Made by a program: the position numbers and the translations under genes. DNA of 64,000 bases, from contig NZ_LMJW01000001.1 of assembly GCF_001429505.1 (NCBI RefSeq), positions 65,705 through 129,704 of the forward strand, written 5' to 3'. Of the stretch, positions 7,708 to 17,424 are shown in pieces. The notes beneath the pieces were generated by a model. That model had not been told where the DNA came from and did no database searches. It was given only the letters and a program-made list of their open reading frames with translations. Numbering within the stretch: position 1 is the first letter of the stretch; each line of letters starts with the position of its first letter. This stretch comes from Allobosea sp. Root483D1. GTDB lineage: Bacteria; Pseudomonadota; Alphaproteobacteria; Rhizobiales; Beijerinckiaceae.

Positions 7708-9075
7708 TCAGGCGGTTTGCGCGCCGGCGTCGATCGCCTCGATGTCGCCGGCGCGGTCGTATTGCGCCTGATCGAGAATACCTTGCCGCTTGGCGACGAT
7801 GGTCGGCACCAGGGCCTGGCCGGCGACGTTCACGGCGGTGCGGCCCATGTCGAGGATCGGGTCGATGGCGAGCAGCAGGCCGACGCCGGCGAGTGGCAGG
7901 CCGAGCGTCGACAAGGTCAGCGTCAGCATCACCGTCGCGCCTGTGAGTCCCGCGGTCGCGGCCGAGCCGATCACCGAGACGAAGGCGATCAGCACATATT
8001 CCTGCAGGCCGAGCGGGACGCCGTAGAACTGCGCCACGAAGATCGCCGAGATCGCCGGATAGATTGCGGCGCAGCCATCCATCTTGGTGGTCGCGCCGAG
8101 CGGCACGGCGAAGGCGGCGTATTCCCGGGGGACGCCGAGGCTCTTCTCGGTCACGGCCTCGGTCACCGGCAAGGTGCCGACCGAGGAGCGCGAGACGAAG
8201 GCGAGCTGGATCGCCGGCCAGGCGCCGGCGAAGAAGCGCAGCGGCGAAAGCCCGTGCAGGATGAGCAGCGCCGGGTAGACGATCAGCAACACGATGGCGA
8301 GGCCGAGATAGATCGCGAAGGCGTACCAGGAGAGCTGCTGCAGGGTCTGCCAGCCATATTGCGTCACCGCGTTGCCGAGCAGGCCGATGGTGCCGATCGG
8401 CGTCAGCCGGATCACCCACCACAGGATCTTGCGGACGATCGCCAGCAGCGACTCGTTGAAGGCGAGGAAGCTGTTGGCGCGCTCGCCGACCTTCAGCGCC
8501 GCAACGCCGATGACGATCGAGATGACGAGGAGCTGCAGCACGTTGAAGCCGAGCCGCGTGGTCGCCGCCCCGCCGTCGATCCGGGTCGACGCCTGCAGGC
8601 CGAGCATGTTGGCGGGAACCAGGCCCTTGAGGAAGTCGAGCCAGGAGCCGACCGAGCCGGGCGCCTTGGCGCTGGCGGCGATCGCGCCTGAATTGATGCC
8701 GGGCTGGATGACGAGACCGAGCGCGATGCCGATCAGCACGGCGATGAAGGCGGTGAGCGCGAACCAGAGCAGCGTCTGCCAGACCAAAGCGGCCGCATTG
8801 GAGAGCTGCCGGAGGTTGCTGATCGAGGCGACGATCGCCGTGAAGATCAGCGGCGGCACCAGCGCCTGCAACAGCTGTACGAAGATCGAGCCGGTCGTCT
8901 GGAGCGCGACAGTCAGCCCGTTCGGCTGCCCGGCCGCATCCGGCCCGATATTGCGCGCGATCCAGCCGAGCACGAGCCCGACGACCATCGCCGCCAGAAC
9001 CTGGAAGCCGAAATTGGCGTAAAACGGCTTGGTGCCGGCGGCCGCCGCGCCGGCTCGGGATGTCACTGTGGTCAT
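7708..9075 (-). CDS. Dicarboxylate/amino acid:cation symporter (DAACS family)
   Basis: 455-aa inner-membrane symporter of the GltP/DctA/TcyP type, with about eight membrane helices and two re-entrant hairpins. The family signatures are FVSRSSVGTLPVT (first hairpin), PLGATTKMDG (substrate and sodium site) and DPILDMGRTAVNV (last helix). Substrates of the family are C4-dicarboxylates, glutamate/aspartate or cystine; the sequence alone does not decide between them. The ATG at 9075 was preferred over an upstream in-frame GTG/ATG because the membrane part begins shortly after it and the palindrome at 9120-9133 then falls in the promoter region. Confidence 0.87.
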   Translation of the reverse strand: MTTVTSRAGAAAAGTKPFYANFGFQVLAAMVVGLVLGWIARNIGPDAAGQPNGLTVALQTTGSIFVQLLQALVPPLIFTAIVASISNLRQLSNAAALVWQTLLWFALTAFIAVLIGIALGLVIQPGINSGAIAASAKAPGSVGSWLDFLKGLVPANMLGLQASTRIDGGAATTRLGFNVLQLLVISIVIGVAALKVGERANSFLAFNESLLAIVRKILWWVIRLTPIGTIGLLGNAVTQYGWQTLQQLSWYAFAIYLGLAIVLLIVYPALLILHGLSPLRFFAGAWPAIQLAFVSRSSVGTLPVTEAVTEKSLGVPREYAAFAVPLGATTKMDGCAAIYPAISAIFVAQFYGVPLGLQEYVLIAFVSVIGSAATAGLTGATVMLTLTLSTLGLPLAGVGLLLAIDPILDMGRTAVNVAGQALVPTIVAKRQGILDQAQYDRAGDIEAIDAGAQTA

Positions 9076-9119
9076 GATAGGAACTCGTCGATCGCCGCCA
9101 CGCGGCTGAATATGTCTGC

Positions 9120-9133
9120 CGCTTATATAAGCG
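9120..9133. promoter_or_regulatory. 14-bp perfect palindrome upstream of the DAACS symporter
   Basis: CGCTTATATAAGCG is a perfect palindrome 45 bp upstream of the symporter start. The AT-rich core stands out in this GC-rich sequence. It could be an operator half-site pair or part of a -10 region; no regulator gene is adjacent. Confidence 0.4.
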
Positions 9134-9263
9134 CCACGGGAACTTGCCGGAAGCCAAGCACATCCATTTTGCGCCATCCCGACAGCAAGGATGTTCTAAA
9201 CGGAACCGCTCTGAGGAGAATTATTTTCTCCAAACCGGATTGGGCATCCGCATATGCCTCCGT

Positions 9264-11045
9264 TCAGCGCAGCGGCCAGACCCAGAGGATCAACGGCACC
9301 GCGAGCAGGATCACCAGCAGCGACAATGGCGCGCCGAGCCTGGAATAGTCGCCGAAGCGATAGCCGCCCGGCCCCATCACCAGCGTGTTGCACTGGTGGC
9401 CGATCGGGGTGAGGAAGTCGCAGGCCGCGCCGATCGCCACCGCCATCAGGAAGGCGTCGGGATTGTAGCCGAGCGTCTTGGCGAAACCGGCGCCGATCGG
9501 CGCCATCACCAGCACGGTCGCGGCATTGTTGAGGAAGGGCGTCACCGCCATGGCGGCGACGAGCATCAGCCCGACCGCGCCCCAGCCCGGCAGGCCGGAG
9601 CCGATCTGCGCCAGAAGTCCGGCGAAGACATCGGTCGCGCCGGTGACCCGCAGGCTGTCGCTGACCGGGATCAGTGCCGCCAGCATGATCAGGATCGGCG
9701 CCTCGACCGAATCATAGGCATCGCGCAGCGTCAGCGCGCGCGTCACCAGCAGGAGCACCGCAGCGGCGAAGAAGGCGATCGCCACCGGCAGCAGGCCGAG
9801 TGCGACGACGATCACCGTCGCGGCGACGATCGTCCCTGTGACGAGGCGGCGACGCGTGCTGCCGAGCTGAAGGCTGCGCGCCGCCAAGGGCAGCAGGCCG
9901 AGCTCGCGCAGGCGCTCGGGCAGCAGATCCTCGTCGCCCTGCAGCAGCACGACGTCACCGGCGCGCAGGCGGATGTCGCGCAGGCGCTCGGTGATGCGCT
10001 CGCCGGCTCGGCTGATGCCGAGCAGGTTGATGTGGAAGCGGGCATGCAGGTCGATCTCGGCGGCGCTGAGGCCTTCGAGCAGCGAGCCCTGCGTGACGAT
10101 CGCCTCGCCGGTGCGGGCCGGGTCGAGCGAGCCCTCGCGCTGCGTGGACCGGTGCTGGCCGACAAGCTCGAGCTCGCCCGCCGCAATGACGCGCTCCAGC
10201 GCCTTGGGCTCGCCGCGCAGGAGCAGGATGTCGCCAGTGTGCAGGCTGGCATCGGGCAGCGGCGCACGGCGGCGCTCGCCATCGCGCAGGATCGCCACGA
10301 CCTCGACCTCGCCATCGCCCGGCTTCCGGAGGTCGGCGACGGTCTTGCCGGCGAGCGGCCCCTTCTCGGGAAGGCGCGCCTCGGTCACGTAATCCTTGAT
10401 GTCTACAGCCTGATCGAGCGAGCGCGAGCCCTGGCGATCCTTCGGCAACAGACGGTAGGCGACGCTCAGGAAAGCGCAGCCGATGACCGCAATGCCGATA
10501 CCGACCGGGGTGAAGTCGAACATCGCGAAAGGCTCGCCACCGAGTTCCTGCCGCACGCGCGAGACGATGACGTTGGGCGAAGTGCCGACCAGGGTGACGA
10601 TACCGCCGAGCAGCGAGGCGAAGGCCATCGGCATCAGGAAGATCGAGGGCGACTTCCCGTCCTTGCGGGCGAGCTGGTAGGCGATCGGCAGCATCATGGC
10701 GAGCGCGCCGATGTTCTTGATGATCGCCGACATGCCGGCTACGACGAAGACGAGCACAGCGACCTGCGCCTGCGTCGAGCGCAGCGCCGGCGCGATGCGC
10801 GCCAGCGCCGTTTCGACGAGGCCCGAGCGTGCCACGGCGGCGCTGACGATCAGGGCGCTGGCGACGATAATGACGATGTCGTCAGAGAAGCCCTTGAAGG
10901 CCTCCTTGGCCGGGACGACGCCGATCGCGACACCCGCGAGCAGGGCCAGAAGTGCGACGACGTCATAGCGCAGCTTGCCCCAGACGAAGGCCACCATCAT
11001 CGCGGCGACCAGGGAGCAGGACAGAATCTGCGGCAGTGTCATCAT
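9264..11045 (-). CDS. SLC13-type anion permease with two RCK_C domains
   Basis: 593-aa inner-membrane permease of the DASS/SLC13 group. Membrane helices fill about residues 1-195 and 400-593. Between them lies a soluble insert of about 200 residues with two TrkA-C (RCK_C) domains, each with a GDILLLRG or GDVVLLQG strand. The two substrate-site motifs are visible as LVGTSPNVIVS (first half) and LTPIGHQCNTLVMGPG (second half). Proteins with this layout transport sulfate, citrate or other small anions; the ligand here is unknown. Two tandem ATGs mark the start. It lies 34 bp downstream of corA on the same strand and is likely co-transcribed with it. Confidence 0.85.
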   Translation of the reverse strand: MMTLPQILSCSLVAAMMVAFVWGKLRYDVVALLALLAGVAIGVVPAKEAFKGFSDDIVIIVASALIVSAAVARSGLVETALARIAPALRSTQAQVAVLVFVVAGMSAIIKNIGALAMMLPIAYQLARKDGKSPSIFLMPMAFASLLGGIVTLVGTSPNVIVSRVRQELGGEPFAMFDFTPVGIGIAVIGCAFLSVAYRLLPKDRQGSRSLDQAVDIKDYVTEARLPEKGPLAGKTVADLRKPGDGEVEVVAILRDGERRRAPLPDASLHTGDILLLRGEPKALERVIAAGELELVGQHRSTQREGSLDPARTGEAIVTQGSLLEGLSAAEIDLHARFHINLLGISRAGERITERLRDIRLRAGDVVLLQGDEDLLPERLRELGLLPLAARSLQLGSTRRRLVTGTIVAATVIVVALGLLPVAIAFFAAAVLLLVTRALTLRDAYDSVEAPILIMLAALIPVSDSLRVTGATDVFAGLLAQIGSGLPGWGAVGLMLVAAMAVTPFLNNAATVLVMAPIGAGFAKTLGYNPDAFLMAVAIGAACDFLTPIGHQCNTLVMGPGGYRFGDYSRLGAPLSLLVILLAVPLILWVWPLR

Positions 11046-11079
11046 GCGCCTTTACGTAAGGCGCGAGGCGCCGGCCAGG

Positions 11080-12069
11080 TCAGAGCCACTTCTTCCAGCG
11101 GAAGAACAGGTAGGGCAGGATCGCCGCGACCACCATGATGCCGAGCGACATCGGATAGCCGAGCTCCCACTTCAACTCCGGCATCTTCTCGAAGTTCATG
11201 CCGTAGATCGAGGCGACGAGCGTGGGCGGCATGAAGACCACGGCGACGACCGAGAACAGCTTGATGATCTTGTTCTGCTCGATGCTGACCAGGCCGAGCG
11301 TCGCGTTCAGCATGAACTGCAGCTTGTTCGACAGGAAGGTGGCGTGCTCCTCGATCGCCTGGACGTCGCGGATCGCGGCCCGCCATTCCGGGGTGAAGCC
11401 ACTCGCCGCCTTCTTGGTGCGCTTGAAGTTGGCGGATAGGTAGAGCAGCACGCGCTCGACCGAGACCATGCTCTCGCGCACATTCGAGATGATGTGCTCG
11501 TACTGGCCGATCTTGCGCACCACCGCCTGATAGACACGGCCCTGCTCGACGGTGGCGCTGTTGCCATCGAAGATCTGGCGCGAACGCATGTCGATTCGGT
11601 CGCCGACGCCACGCAGCACCTCGGCAGCCCGGTCGACGATCGCCTCGATCAAGCCCTCGATCACACCGGCCGGTTCCAGCTCGCAACCGCCTGGCTTGGT
11701 GACGCGGTTCATGAAGATATTGAAGGCGCCGGGCTCGTCATAACGCACCGTGACCAGCGCCTTCTCGGTCAGGATGAAGGTGACGTCGGCGAGCCGGGGG
11801 ACATTGGTGTCCGACTGGCAGATGACGCGCAGCGTCATGTAATGCGCGCCGTCCTCGGCATAGATCGTCTCGGAAGGCTCGAGATCGTGCATCTCCTCCC
11901 GCGTCGGGATCGAGATCCCCAGATGCTGCTCGACCTTGGCGTCTTCGGCCGGCGTCGGGTTGAGCAGGTCGATCCAGATCGCGCCGGGCGGAATCTCCTC
12001 CTCGACGGCAAGGGTCCGATGCGCGAGCTTGTCGCCATGCGTCTGGCAGATACCGTGGATCAGGAGCAT
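11080..12069 (-). CDS. corA: CorA-family divalent cation transporter
   Basis: 329-aa CorA/ZntB-family channel. A soluble N-terminal domain and a long stalk helix are followed by two C-terminal membrane helices. The selectivity motif GMN is at residues 290-292 (YGMNFEKMPEL) in the loop between them, and the basic C-terminal end RWKKWL closes the protein. The intact GMN motif supports Mg2+ (also Co2+/Ni2+) transport. The length is normal. It is the first gene of a probable two-gene unit with the SLC13-type permease. I saw no M-box riboswitch in the 221-bp upstream gap. Confidence 0.88.
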   Translation of the reverse strand: MLLIHGICQTHGDKLAHRTLAVEEEIPPGAIWIDLLNPTPAEDAKVEQHLGISIPTREEMHDLEPSETIYAEDGAHYMTLRVICQSDTNVPRLADVTFILTEKALVTVRYDEPGAFNIFMNRVTKPGGCELEPAGVIEGLIEAIVDRAAEVLRGVGDRIDMRSRQIFDGNSATVEQGRVYQAVVRKIGQYEHIISNVRESMVSVERVLLYLSANFKRTKKAASGFTPEWRAAIRDVQAIEEHATFLSNKLQFMLNATLGLVSIEQNKIIKLFSVVAVVFMPPTLVASIYGMNFEKMPELKWELGYPMSLGIMVVAAILPYLFFRWKKWL

Positions 12070-12290
12070 GGCCGGTCATCCGGAATCAGGCGCAGCGGGG
12101 CGCGGATTTGCACTGCACCAACTCCAAACGTCCGGCAGTGTCAAACCGATGACGGGTCCCGGGCGATGGCCGATCCCGACGCGCTATTCACGTGCCCCGG
12201 CAAGCGGATCCAGAGCGCGGCGGCGTGGTTAGCATAAAATAAATGGCGGGATGAGACACAGAACGGATCAGTCGCCCCTCCGGATTTGCC

Positions 12291-14789
12291 ATGCTCAACG
12301 CCGCGAAGAACCTCAGCATCAAGACCATGCTCCTGACCGTCCTCGGTCTTGCCAGCGCGGCGATCGTAACGCTCTCGACGCAATCGCTCTGGCAGGCCTG
12401 GACGCGCTACAACACGGCCGTCGAGGTTTCGGTTCTCGCCGATCTGAACAAGGCTTATTTCGCCGCGCTGCAGAACCTCCGTTACGAACGTGGCAACGGC
12501 GCGAGCGCCATGACCATGCCCACCGACAAGAACGGCGGGATGATCGAGGACGTGCTGACGCGGCGCAAGCGTTTGGACGATGCGATCGCCACGGCGCAGG
12601 CGATCGTCCGGAAGAACGGCTACAGCGTTGCGACAACCGTTTCGACCGAGATCGACAGCCATGTCGCGGCGCTGAAGCCCTTGCGGGCGAAGGTCGACGG
12701 CAACTGGAAGCTGCCGCTGGAGTCGCGTGAGAAGGAACTCGTCGGGACCAGCATGGCCCAGACCGGCAAGTTCCTGACAGCGCTCGAAAGCGCCTCGGCG
12801 ACACTCGAAGAACGCATCCTCGTCCTCGATGCCAACTTCGCGAACCTTACCACCATCCGCGCGATGGCCTGGGCGGCACGCTCGCTCAGCGGATCTTCGA
12901 CGATCGTGCTCAACAACGCTGTCGCCCAGGACCGGCCGCTCGATGCCAAGGAGAGCAATGCCGTCATCGTCAACGATGCGCGCATGGAATTCGCCTGGGG
13001 CGTGGTGAAGCAGCTCATCGGCCAGGCGAGCACCCCGCAGGCGCTGAAGGATGCGCTCGCGACGGCCGAGAACACCTATTTCGGCGGTACCTTCAAGGCG
13101 ACGCGGGCCGACCTGGTCGCCAATGCGACGGGCGGCCGCAAGCCCGCGATCAATCCGGACCAATGGCGTGACCAGATCGTCGCCGCCTCCGAAACCGTCG
13201 GCGCCGTGGCGAGCCGCGCCATCGATGTCGTATCGGATGCCGCGGACGCGAAGGCAGCCGCAGCGATGCGCTCGCTCGTGATGTACGGCCTCGTCCTCCT
13301 GGCCGCGCTCGCGCTGGCGCTCGTCGGGCTCTGGCTGGTGCAGCGCCGCGTGACGCGCCCGATCACCGCGCTGACCGCCTCGATGACGCAGCTGGCAGAG
13401 GGCGACTTCACCGCCGAGGTCATGGATACTGGCAGGAACGACGAAATCGGTGGGATGGCGGCCGCCGTCCGGGTGTTCAAGGAGAACGGGCTGCGCGTGC
13501 AGGCCCTGGAGGCGCAGGAGCGCGTCGCTGCGGCCGAACGCGCTGCGCGGACGGAATCGATGATCGCCGTGGTCAACGATGTCGGGACGGTCGTCGCCGC
13601 AGCGGCGGCGGGCGATTTCAGCGCGCGGTTGCAGCTGGAGAACGCCGACGCGCAGATGCAGCAGCTGGTCAACGGGATCAACCAGATCAACGCTGTCGTC
13701 GATGGCGCGACGACGGAATTCGCCGACATCCTGGCATCCGTCTCGCAGGGCGATCTGACCCGCAGGATCGCTACCAGCTATCAGGGCCGTTTCGCCGAGC
13801 TGAAGCACTCGGTCAACGAGACGGTCGAGAGGCTCTCGGAGACGATCGGCGGCATCCAGGCGACGACCTCGCAGGTCTCGGCCTCAGCCCGTGAGATCAA
13901 GGCGGGCGCCGACGATCTCGCCAAACGGACCGAGGAGCAGGCCGCCTCGCTGGAGGAGACCGCGGCCACGACCGAGGAGCTCGCAGCCTCGGTCAAGGCG
14001 AGCGCCGGTTCCTCGAAGGTTGCGGCGTCGGCCTCCGACGAGGCCACGACCGTGGCGCAGCAGGGCGGCACGATCGTCCAGAACGCCGTCGCGGCGATGG
14101 AGCGGATCGAGGCGGCCTCGCGCAAGATCACCGACATCACCTCGGTGATCGATGGCATCGCCTTCCAGACCAATCTGCTGGCGCTGAACGCCGCGGTCGA
14201 AGCAGCCCGCGCCGGCGATGCCGGCAAGGGCTTCGCGGTGGTGGCTTCGGAGGTCCGGACACTGGCGCAACGCTCGGCCGAGGCGTCGAAGGACATCACG
14301 ACCTTGATCCAGTCCTCGACCGTCGAGATCGAGGAAGGGGTCAAGCTGGTCCGCTCTGCCGGTACGGCTCTGGACAAGATCGTCTCGGCCTCCCTGCAGG
14401 TCGCCGCGACGGTGGTCGAGATTTCAGCAGCGGCGGGCGAACAGGCCAACGGCATCGAGGAGATGAGCCAGACGGTCGCCCATATGGACGAGATGACCCA
14501 GCAGAACGCCGCGCTCGCCGAGGAAAGCGCCGCTTCCGCGGCCTCGCTCGCCGACCAGATCCACAGCCTGGATCAGCTCGTCGCGGCCTTCCGCATCGCC
14601 GATGGCGGTGCGCGGTCGACCAATGAGCCGGAGCGCCTGCGCAATCTCGCCGCAGCCGCGATGTCGGAACCCCGCTCTGCCCCGCGCGCACCGGCACGAA
14701 AGGCGCAACCCGCCCCCGCAGCTCCGATGCCCGCCCGCAAGGTCGCGGGCGGGGGAGCGCGCGACAACCATAGCTGGGAGGAGTTCTGA
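12291..14789 (+). CDS. Methyl-accepting chemotaxis protein with C-terminal WEEF tether
   Basis: 832-aa membrane chemoreceptor. TM1 is at about residues 12-30, a helical periplasmic sensor domain spans ~31-325, and TM2 is at ~326-350. HAMP follows (~351-404), then a second HAMP-like segment (~480-525), then the signalling domain, whose conserved tip [20 protein letters not shown] is near residue 622. A Pro/Ala-rich flexible linker ends in NHSWEEF, which resembles the NWETF pentapeptide that recruits CheR/CheB. The ligand is unknown and no che genes are nearby. The 221-bp region upstream, shared with corA, is AT-rich near the start (around 12230). Confidence 0.92.
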   Translation: MLNAAKNLSIKTMLLTVLGLASAAIVTLSTQSLWQAWTRYNTAVEVSVLADLNKAYFAALQNLRYERGNGASAMTMPTDKNGGMIEDVLTRRKRLDDAIATAQAIVRKNGYSVATTVSTEIDSHVAALKPLRAKVDGNWKLPLESREKELVGTSMAQTGKFLTALESASATLEERILVLDANFANLTTIRAMAWAARSLSGSSTIVLNNAVAQDRPLDAKESNAVIVNDARMEFAWGVVKQLIGQASTPQALKDALATAENTYFGGTFKATRADLVANATGGRKPAINPDQWRDQIVAASETVGAVASRAIDVVSDAADAKAAAAMRSLVMYGLVLLAALALALVGLWLVQRRVTRPITALTASMTQLAEGDFTAEVMDTGRNDEIGGMAAAVRVFKENGLRVQALEAQERVAAAERAARTESMIAVVNDVGTVVAAAAAGDFSARLQLENADAQMQQLVNGINQINAVVDGATTEFADILASVSQGDLTRRIATSYQGRFAELKHSVNETVERLSETIGGIQATTSQVSASAREIKAGADDLAKRTEEQAASLEETAATTEELAASVKASAGSSKVAASASDEATTVAQQGGTIVQNAVAAMERIEAASRKITDITSVIDGIAFQTNLLALNAAVEAARAGDAGKGFAVVASEVRTLAQRSAEASKDITTLIQSSTVEIEEGVKLVRSAGTALDKIVSASLQVAATVVEISAAAGEQANGIEEMSQTVAHMDEMTQQNAALAEESAASAASLADQIHSLDQLVAAFRIADGGARSTNEPERLRNLAAAAMSEPRSAPRAPARKAQPAPAAPMPARKVAGGGARDNHSWEEF

Positions 14790-14807
14790 GCCCTACTCGG
14801 GCTCAGA
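14785..14807. terminator. Hairpin containing both convergent stop codons
   Basis: TCTGAGCCC (14785-14793) and GGGCTCAGA (14799-14807) form a perfect 9-bp stem with a TACTC loop. The chemoreceptor TGA (14787-14789) and the SDR stop on the opposite strand (14803-14805) both lie inside the stem, so it is placed to end transcription from both directions. There is no T-tract. Confidence 0.6.
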
Positions 14808-15663
14808 CGCCGCCCTTCACCCCTTGCGGCGGCGCGATCTCCTCGGGCACGAAGAAGTCCGGCATCAGCGGCACCGACGGATCAACTCGGTAGGGCGTGA
14901 AGTCGGTGACGCCCTCGCCCGCCATGAAGTTGTCGTCGATCAGGAAGTTGCCCGAGAAGCTGCGCGAGGGCTTGCTGAAGACCATGTAGGCCGCATCGGC
15001 CAGCATCTCGGGCGTGCGGCTCGCCTGCACCATCTTGTCGCCGCCGAGCAGGTTCTGGACCGCGGCTGTCGCGATCGTCGTCCGCGGCCAAAGCGCGTTG
15101 ACGGCGATGCCCTTCGGCGCAAGCTCGCCGGCAAGGCCGAGCACGCACATGCTCATCCCGTATTTCGCCATGGTGTAGGCCAGATGCGGGGCGAACCAAC
15201 GCATCTTCATGTCGAGCGGCGGCGACAGCATCAGAATGTGCGGATTCTCCGCCTTCTCCAGATGCGGAATCGCGTATTTCGAGACCATGAAGGTGCCGCG
15301 CGTATTGATCTGGTGCATCAGATCGTAGCGCTTCATGTCGGTCATCTGGGTGTTGCTCAGCGAGATCGCGCTGGCATTGTTCACGACGATGTCGATGCCG
15401 CCGAAGGTCTGCGCGGTCTTCGCGATCGCCTCGGCGACGCTCGCCTCGTCGCGGACATCGACCATCAGCGGCAGGCACTTGCCGCCGGCAGCCTCGATCT
15501 CGGCGGCGGCGGTGTAGATCGTGCCCTCGAGCTTCGGATGCGGCTCGGCCGTCTTGGCGGCGATGGTGACATTGGCGCCGTCGCGGGCAGCCTTGATGGC
15601 GATGGCGAGCCCGATGCCGCGCGATCCGCCGGTGATGAAGAGCGTCTTGCCCTTGAGCGACAT
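14803..15663 (-). CDS. SDR family oxidoreductase (HSDL2/AtuB-like)
   Basis: 286-aa short-chain dehydrogenase. The cofactor motif FITGGSRGIGLA starts at about residue 9, NNAS is near 107, and the catalytic tyrosine and lysine are in YTMAK near residue 180. The insert between the cofactor motif and the next strand (KTAEPHPKLEGTIYTAA) is typical of the HSDL2 subgroup, which includes citronellol/citronellal dehydrogenase-like AtuB and peroxisomal HSDL2. The substrate is probably a fatty or terpenoid acyl/alcohol compound, but that is inference. It lies 14 bp downstream of a second SDR gene on the same strand, making a two-gene SDR operon. Confidence 0.86.
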   Translation of the reverse strand: MSLKGKTLFITGGSRGIGLAIAIKAARDGANVTIAAKTAEPHPKLEGTIYTAAAEIEAAGGKCLPLMVDVRDEASVAEAIAKTAQTFGGIDIVVNNASAISLSNTQMTDMKRYDLMHQINTRGTFMVSKYAIPHLEKAENPHILMLSPPLDMKMRWFAPHLAYTMAKYGMSMCVLGLAGELAPKGIAVNALWPRTTIATAAVQNLLGGDKMVQASRTPEMLADAAYMVFSKPSRSFSGNFLIDDNFMAGEGVTDFTPYRVDPSVPLMPDFFVPEEIAPPQGVKGGV

Positions 15664-15677
15664 GGTGTCCTCCCTCG

Positions 15678-16535
15678 TTAAGTCTGCAAACTGAACCGGT
15701 CCGGCTGGCTGCCGTCCGCATCAGTGAAACCGTAGGTGCGCGCCAGGTCGGCGACGTGGAGCACTTGCCCGGCATGGCGGGCAGCGTCCGGGTCGGCTGC
15801 AAGCGCGGCGACGGCGCGGCCGGCATAGAGCGGCGTCTCGGTGGTCTCGTCCGCCATGCCGGCGTCGCGCACGCGTTCGGTCAAGACATGGCCGGGCGAG
15901 AGGCCGAGCGCGGTCACGCCAAAAGGCCTGAGCTCCTGCGCCATCGCCAGCGTCAGCCGGTTCATCGCCGCCTTGGCGAGGTCGTAGAAGACATCGCCGA
16001 GATAGCCGCCGGCGGTGTCGAAGCTGACCGTGACAATCAGGCCCTGGCGCATCTGCACCATGGCCGGTGCCACCGCACGCGCCAGCAGCAATTGCGCATA
16101 GACGCCGCTCTCGAAGCTCTGGCCGAGCCGCGCGACCGGGCGGCGCCAGAACGGCGCACCGAAGGCGGAACCATCAGGATAGCGCTCGCCGTCATAGCCT
16201 TCATTGCCGCCCCAGACCGCATCGACGACGCAATCGAGCCGGCCGAAGCGGCGCAGCGACCAGGCGACGAGTTGGTCGACCTCGCGCTCATTGGTGTGGT
16301 CGCAGCGATAGGGCTCGCCACGCCCGCCGGCAGCCTCGACCTCGCGAGCGGTGTCCTCGAAGGTTTCCGAGCGCTGGTCGGTGCGCGGTCCGGCTTCGCT
16401 GGAGCGGCCGGTGACGATCACGCTCGCGCCGGCCTGGCCGAGCGCCCGGGCGATGCCGCGCCCGAGCCCGCGCGAGGCGCCGGCGACGAGGCAGACCTTA
16501 CCGGCGAGCGGCTTAAGCGGGCTGTCATCGGTCAT
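15678..16535 (-). CDS. SDR family oxidoreductase (DHRS1-like)
   Basis: 285-aa short-chain dehydrogenase. The cofactor motif CLVAGASRGLGRGIA starts near residue 14 and the catalytic YDLAK motif is near 181. The usual NNAG motif is replaced by VVDAVWGG, as in DHRS1-like proteins, where this position varies. Atypical SDRs of this group have poorly known substrates. It is the upstream gene of a two-gene unit with the HSDL2-like SDR, and it is divergent from a methyltransferase across 68 bp. Confidence 0.83.
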   Translation of the reverse strand: MTDDSPLKPLAGKVCLVAGASRGLGRGIARALGQAGASVIVTGRSSEAGPRTDQRSETFEDTAREVEAAGGRGEPYRCDHTNEREVDQLVAWSLRRFGRLDCVVDAVWGGNEGYDGERYPDGSAFGAPFWRRPVARLGQSFESGVYAQLLLARAVAPAMVQMRQGLIVTVSFDTAGGYLGDVFYDLAKAAMNRLTLAMAQELRPFGVTALGLSPGHVLTERVRDAGMADETTETPLYAGRAVAALAADPDAARHAGQVLHVADLARTYGFTDADGSQPDRFSLQT

Positions 16536-16603
16536 GGCGATACCGCTGGCGCAATGCGAGCGGCTCCGCTAGAAGCCCCCTCCCCCGAACGGCGAGGACG
16601 ATC

Positions 16604-17395
16604 ATGGAAGCGAGCGAAGTCGCGGCCTGCTGGGAGGCCAATGCCGAAACCTGGACCCGGCACGCGCGCGCCGGCTACGATCTCTATCGGGACGCCCAGA
16701 ACACCCCGGCCTTCTTCGCGCACCTCCCCGATGTCGACGGGCTGGATGGCCTCGACATCGGCTGCGGCGAGGGCTCGAACACCCGCAAGCTCGCTGAGAT
16801 CGGCGCGAGCGTCACCGCGATCGACATCGCTCCGACCTTCATCCGCCACGCGCAGGAGGCTGAAGCCGCGAACCCGCTGGGGATCACCTATCGCGTCGCC
16901 GACGGCATGGCCCTGCCCTTCGCCGATGCCTCGTTCGATTTCGCTACCGCCTTCATGTCGCTGATGGACATGCCGCACCAGGACCGCGTGCTCGCCGAAG
17001 CCAAGCGCGTGCTGAAGCCCAGCGGCTTCCTGCAGTTCTCGATCCTGCATCCCTGCTTCGCCACGCCCGGCCGCAAGGTCATGCGCGATGAGGCCGGCAC
17101 TGTGCTCGGCATCGAGGTCCGCGAGTATTTCCGCGTCAGCGACGGCGAGATCGAGAGCTGGCGCTTCGGCGCCGCTCCGGCCGAGGAGAAGGCCAAGGTC
17201 GAGCCGTTCCGCGTGCCGCGCTTTCACCGCACGCTCAGCGACTGGATCAACCTCCTGGTCGCCACCGGCTTCCGGATCGAGCACATGCACGAGCCGGGCG
17301 TGGATGCGGAAACGGCCAAGGCCGTGCCCTATCTCGCCGACACCTATATCGCGCCGCTCTTCCTGCACATGCGCGTGAGGAAGCCGGTCCGATAG
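16604..17395 (+). CDS. Class I SAM-dependent methyltransferase
   Basis: 263-aa methyltransferase of the Methyltransf_11/25 type. Motif I LDIGCGEGSNTRKL (about residues 50-63) binds S-adenosylmethionine. Further matches are the acidic VTAIDIAP strand and the DGMALPFADASFDFA post-motif. It is widely distributed and its acceptor cannot be predicted. It is divergent from the SDR pair and convergent with the acyl-CoA dehydrogenase, so it is probably transcribed alone. Confidence 0.82.
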   Translation: MEASEVAACWEANAETWTRHARAGYDLYRDAQNTPAFFAHLPDVDGLDGLDIGCGEGSNTRKLAEIGASVTAIDIAPTFIRHAQEAEAANPLGITYRVADGMALPFADASFDFATAFMSLMDMPHQDRVLAEAKRVLKPSGFLQFSILHPCFATPGRKVMRDEAGTVLGIEVREYFRVSDGEIESWRFGAAPAEEKAKVEPFRVPRFHRTLSDWINLLVATGFRIEHMHEPGVDAETAKAVPYLADTYIAPLFLHMRVRKPVR

Positions 17396-17409
17396 GCCAG
17401 GCGCGGCCA

Positions 17410-17424
17410 GCGGCGTCACGCCGC
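17410..17424. terminator. Short hairpin with the stop codon as loop
   Basis: GCGGCG (17410-17415) and CGCCGC (17419-17424) flank TCA, the reverse-strand stop of the acyl-CoA dehydrogenase. The 6-bp all-GC stem lies 15 bp after the methyltransferase stop on the other strand. It is small and may be chance in GC-rich coding sequence. Confidence 0.35.

Noticed and set aside
9144..11138. 664-codon open frame on the plus strand opposite the SLC13-like gene
   Set aside because: Its residues are Arg/Gln/Asp/Ala-rich with no motif, and it mirrors the GC-rich third positions of the real minus-strand gene with two RCK_C domains.
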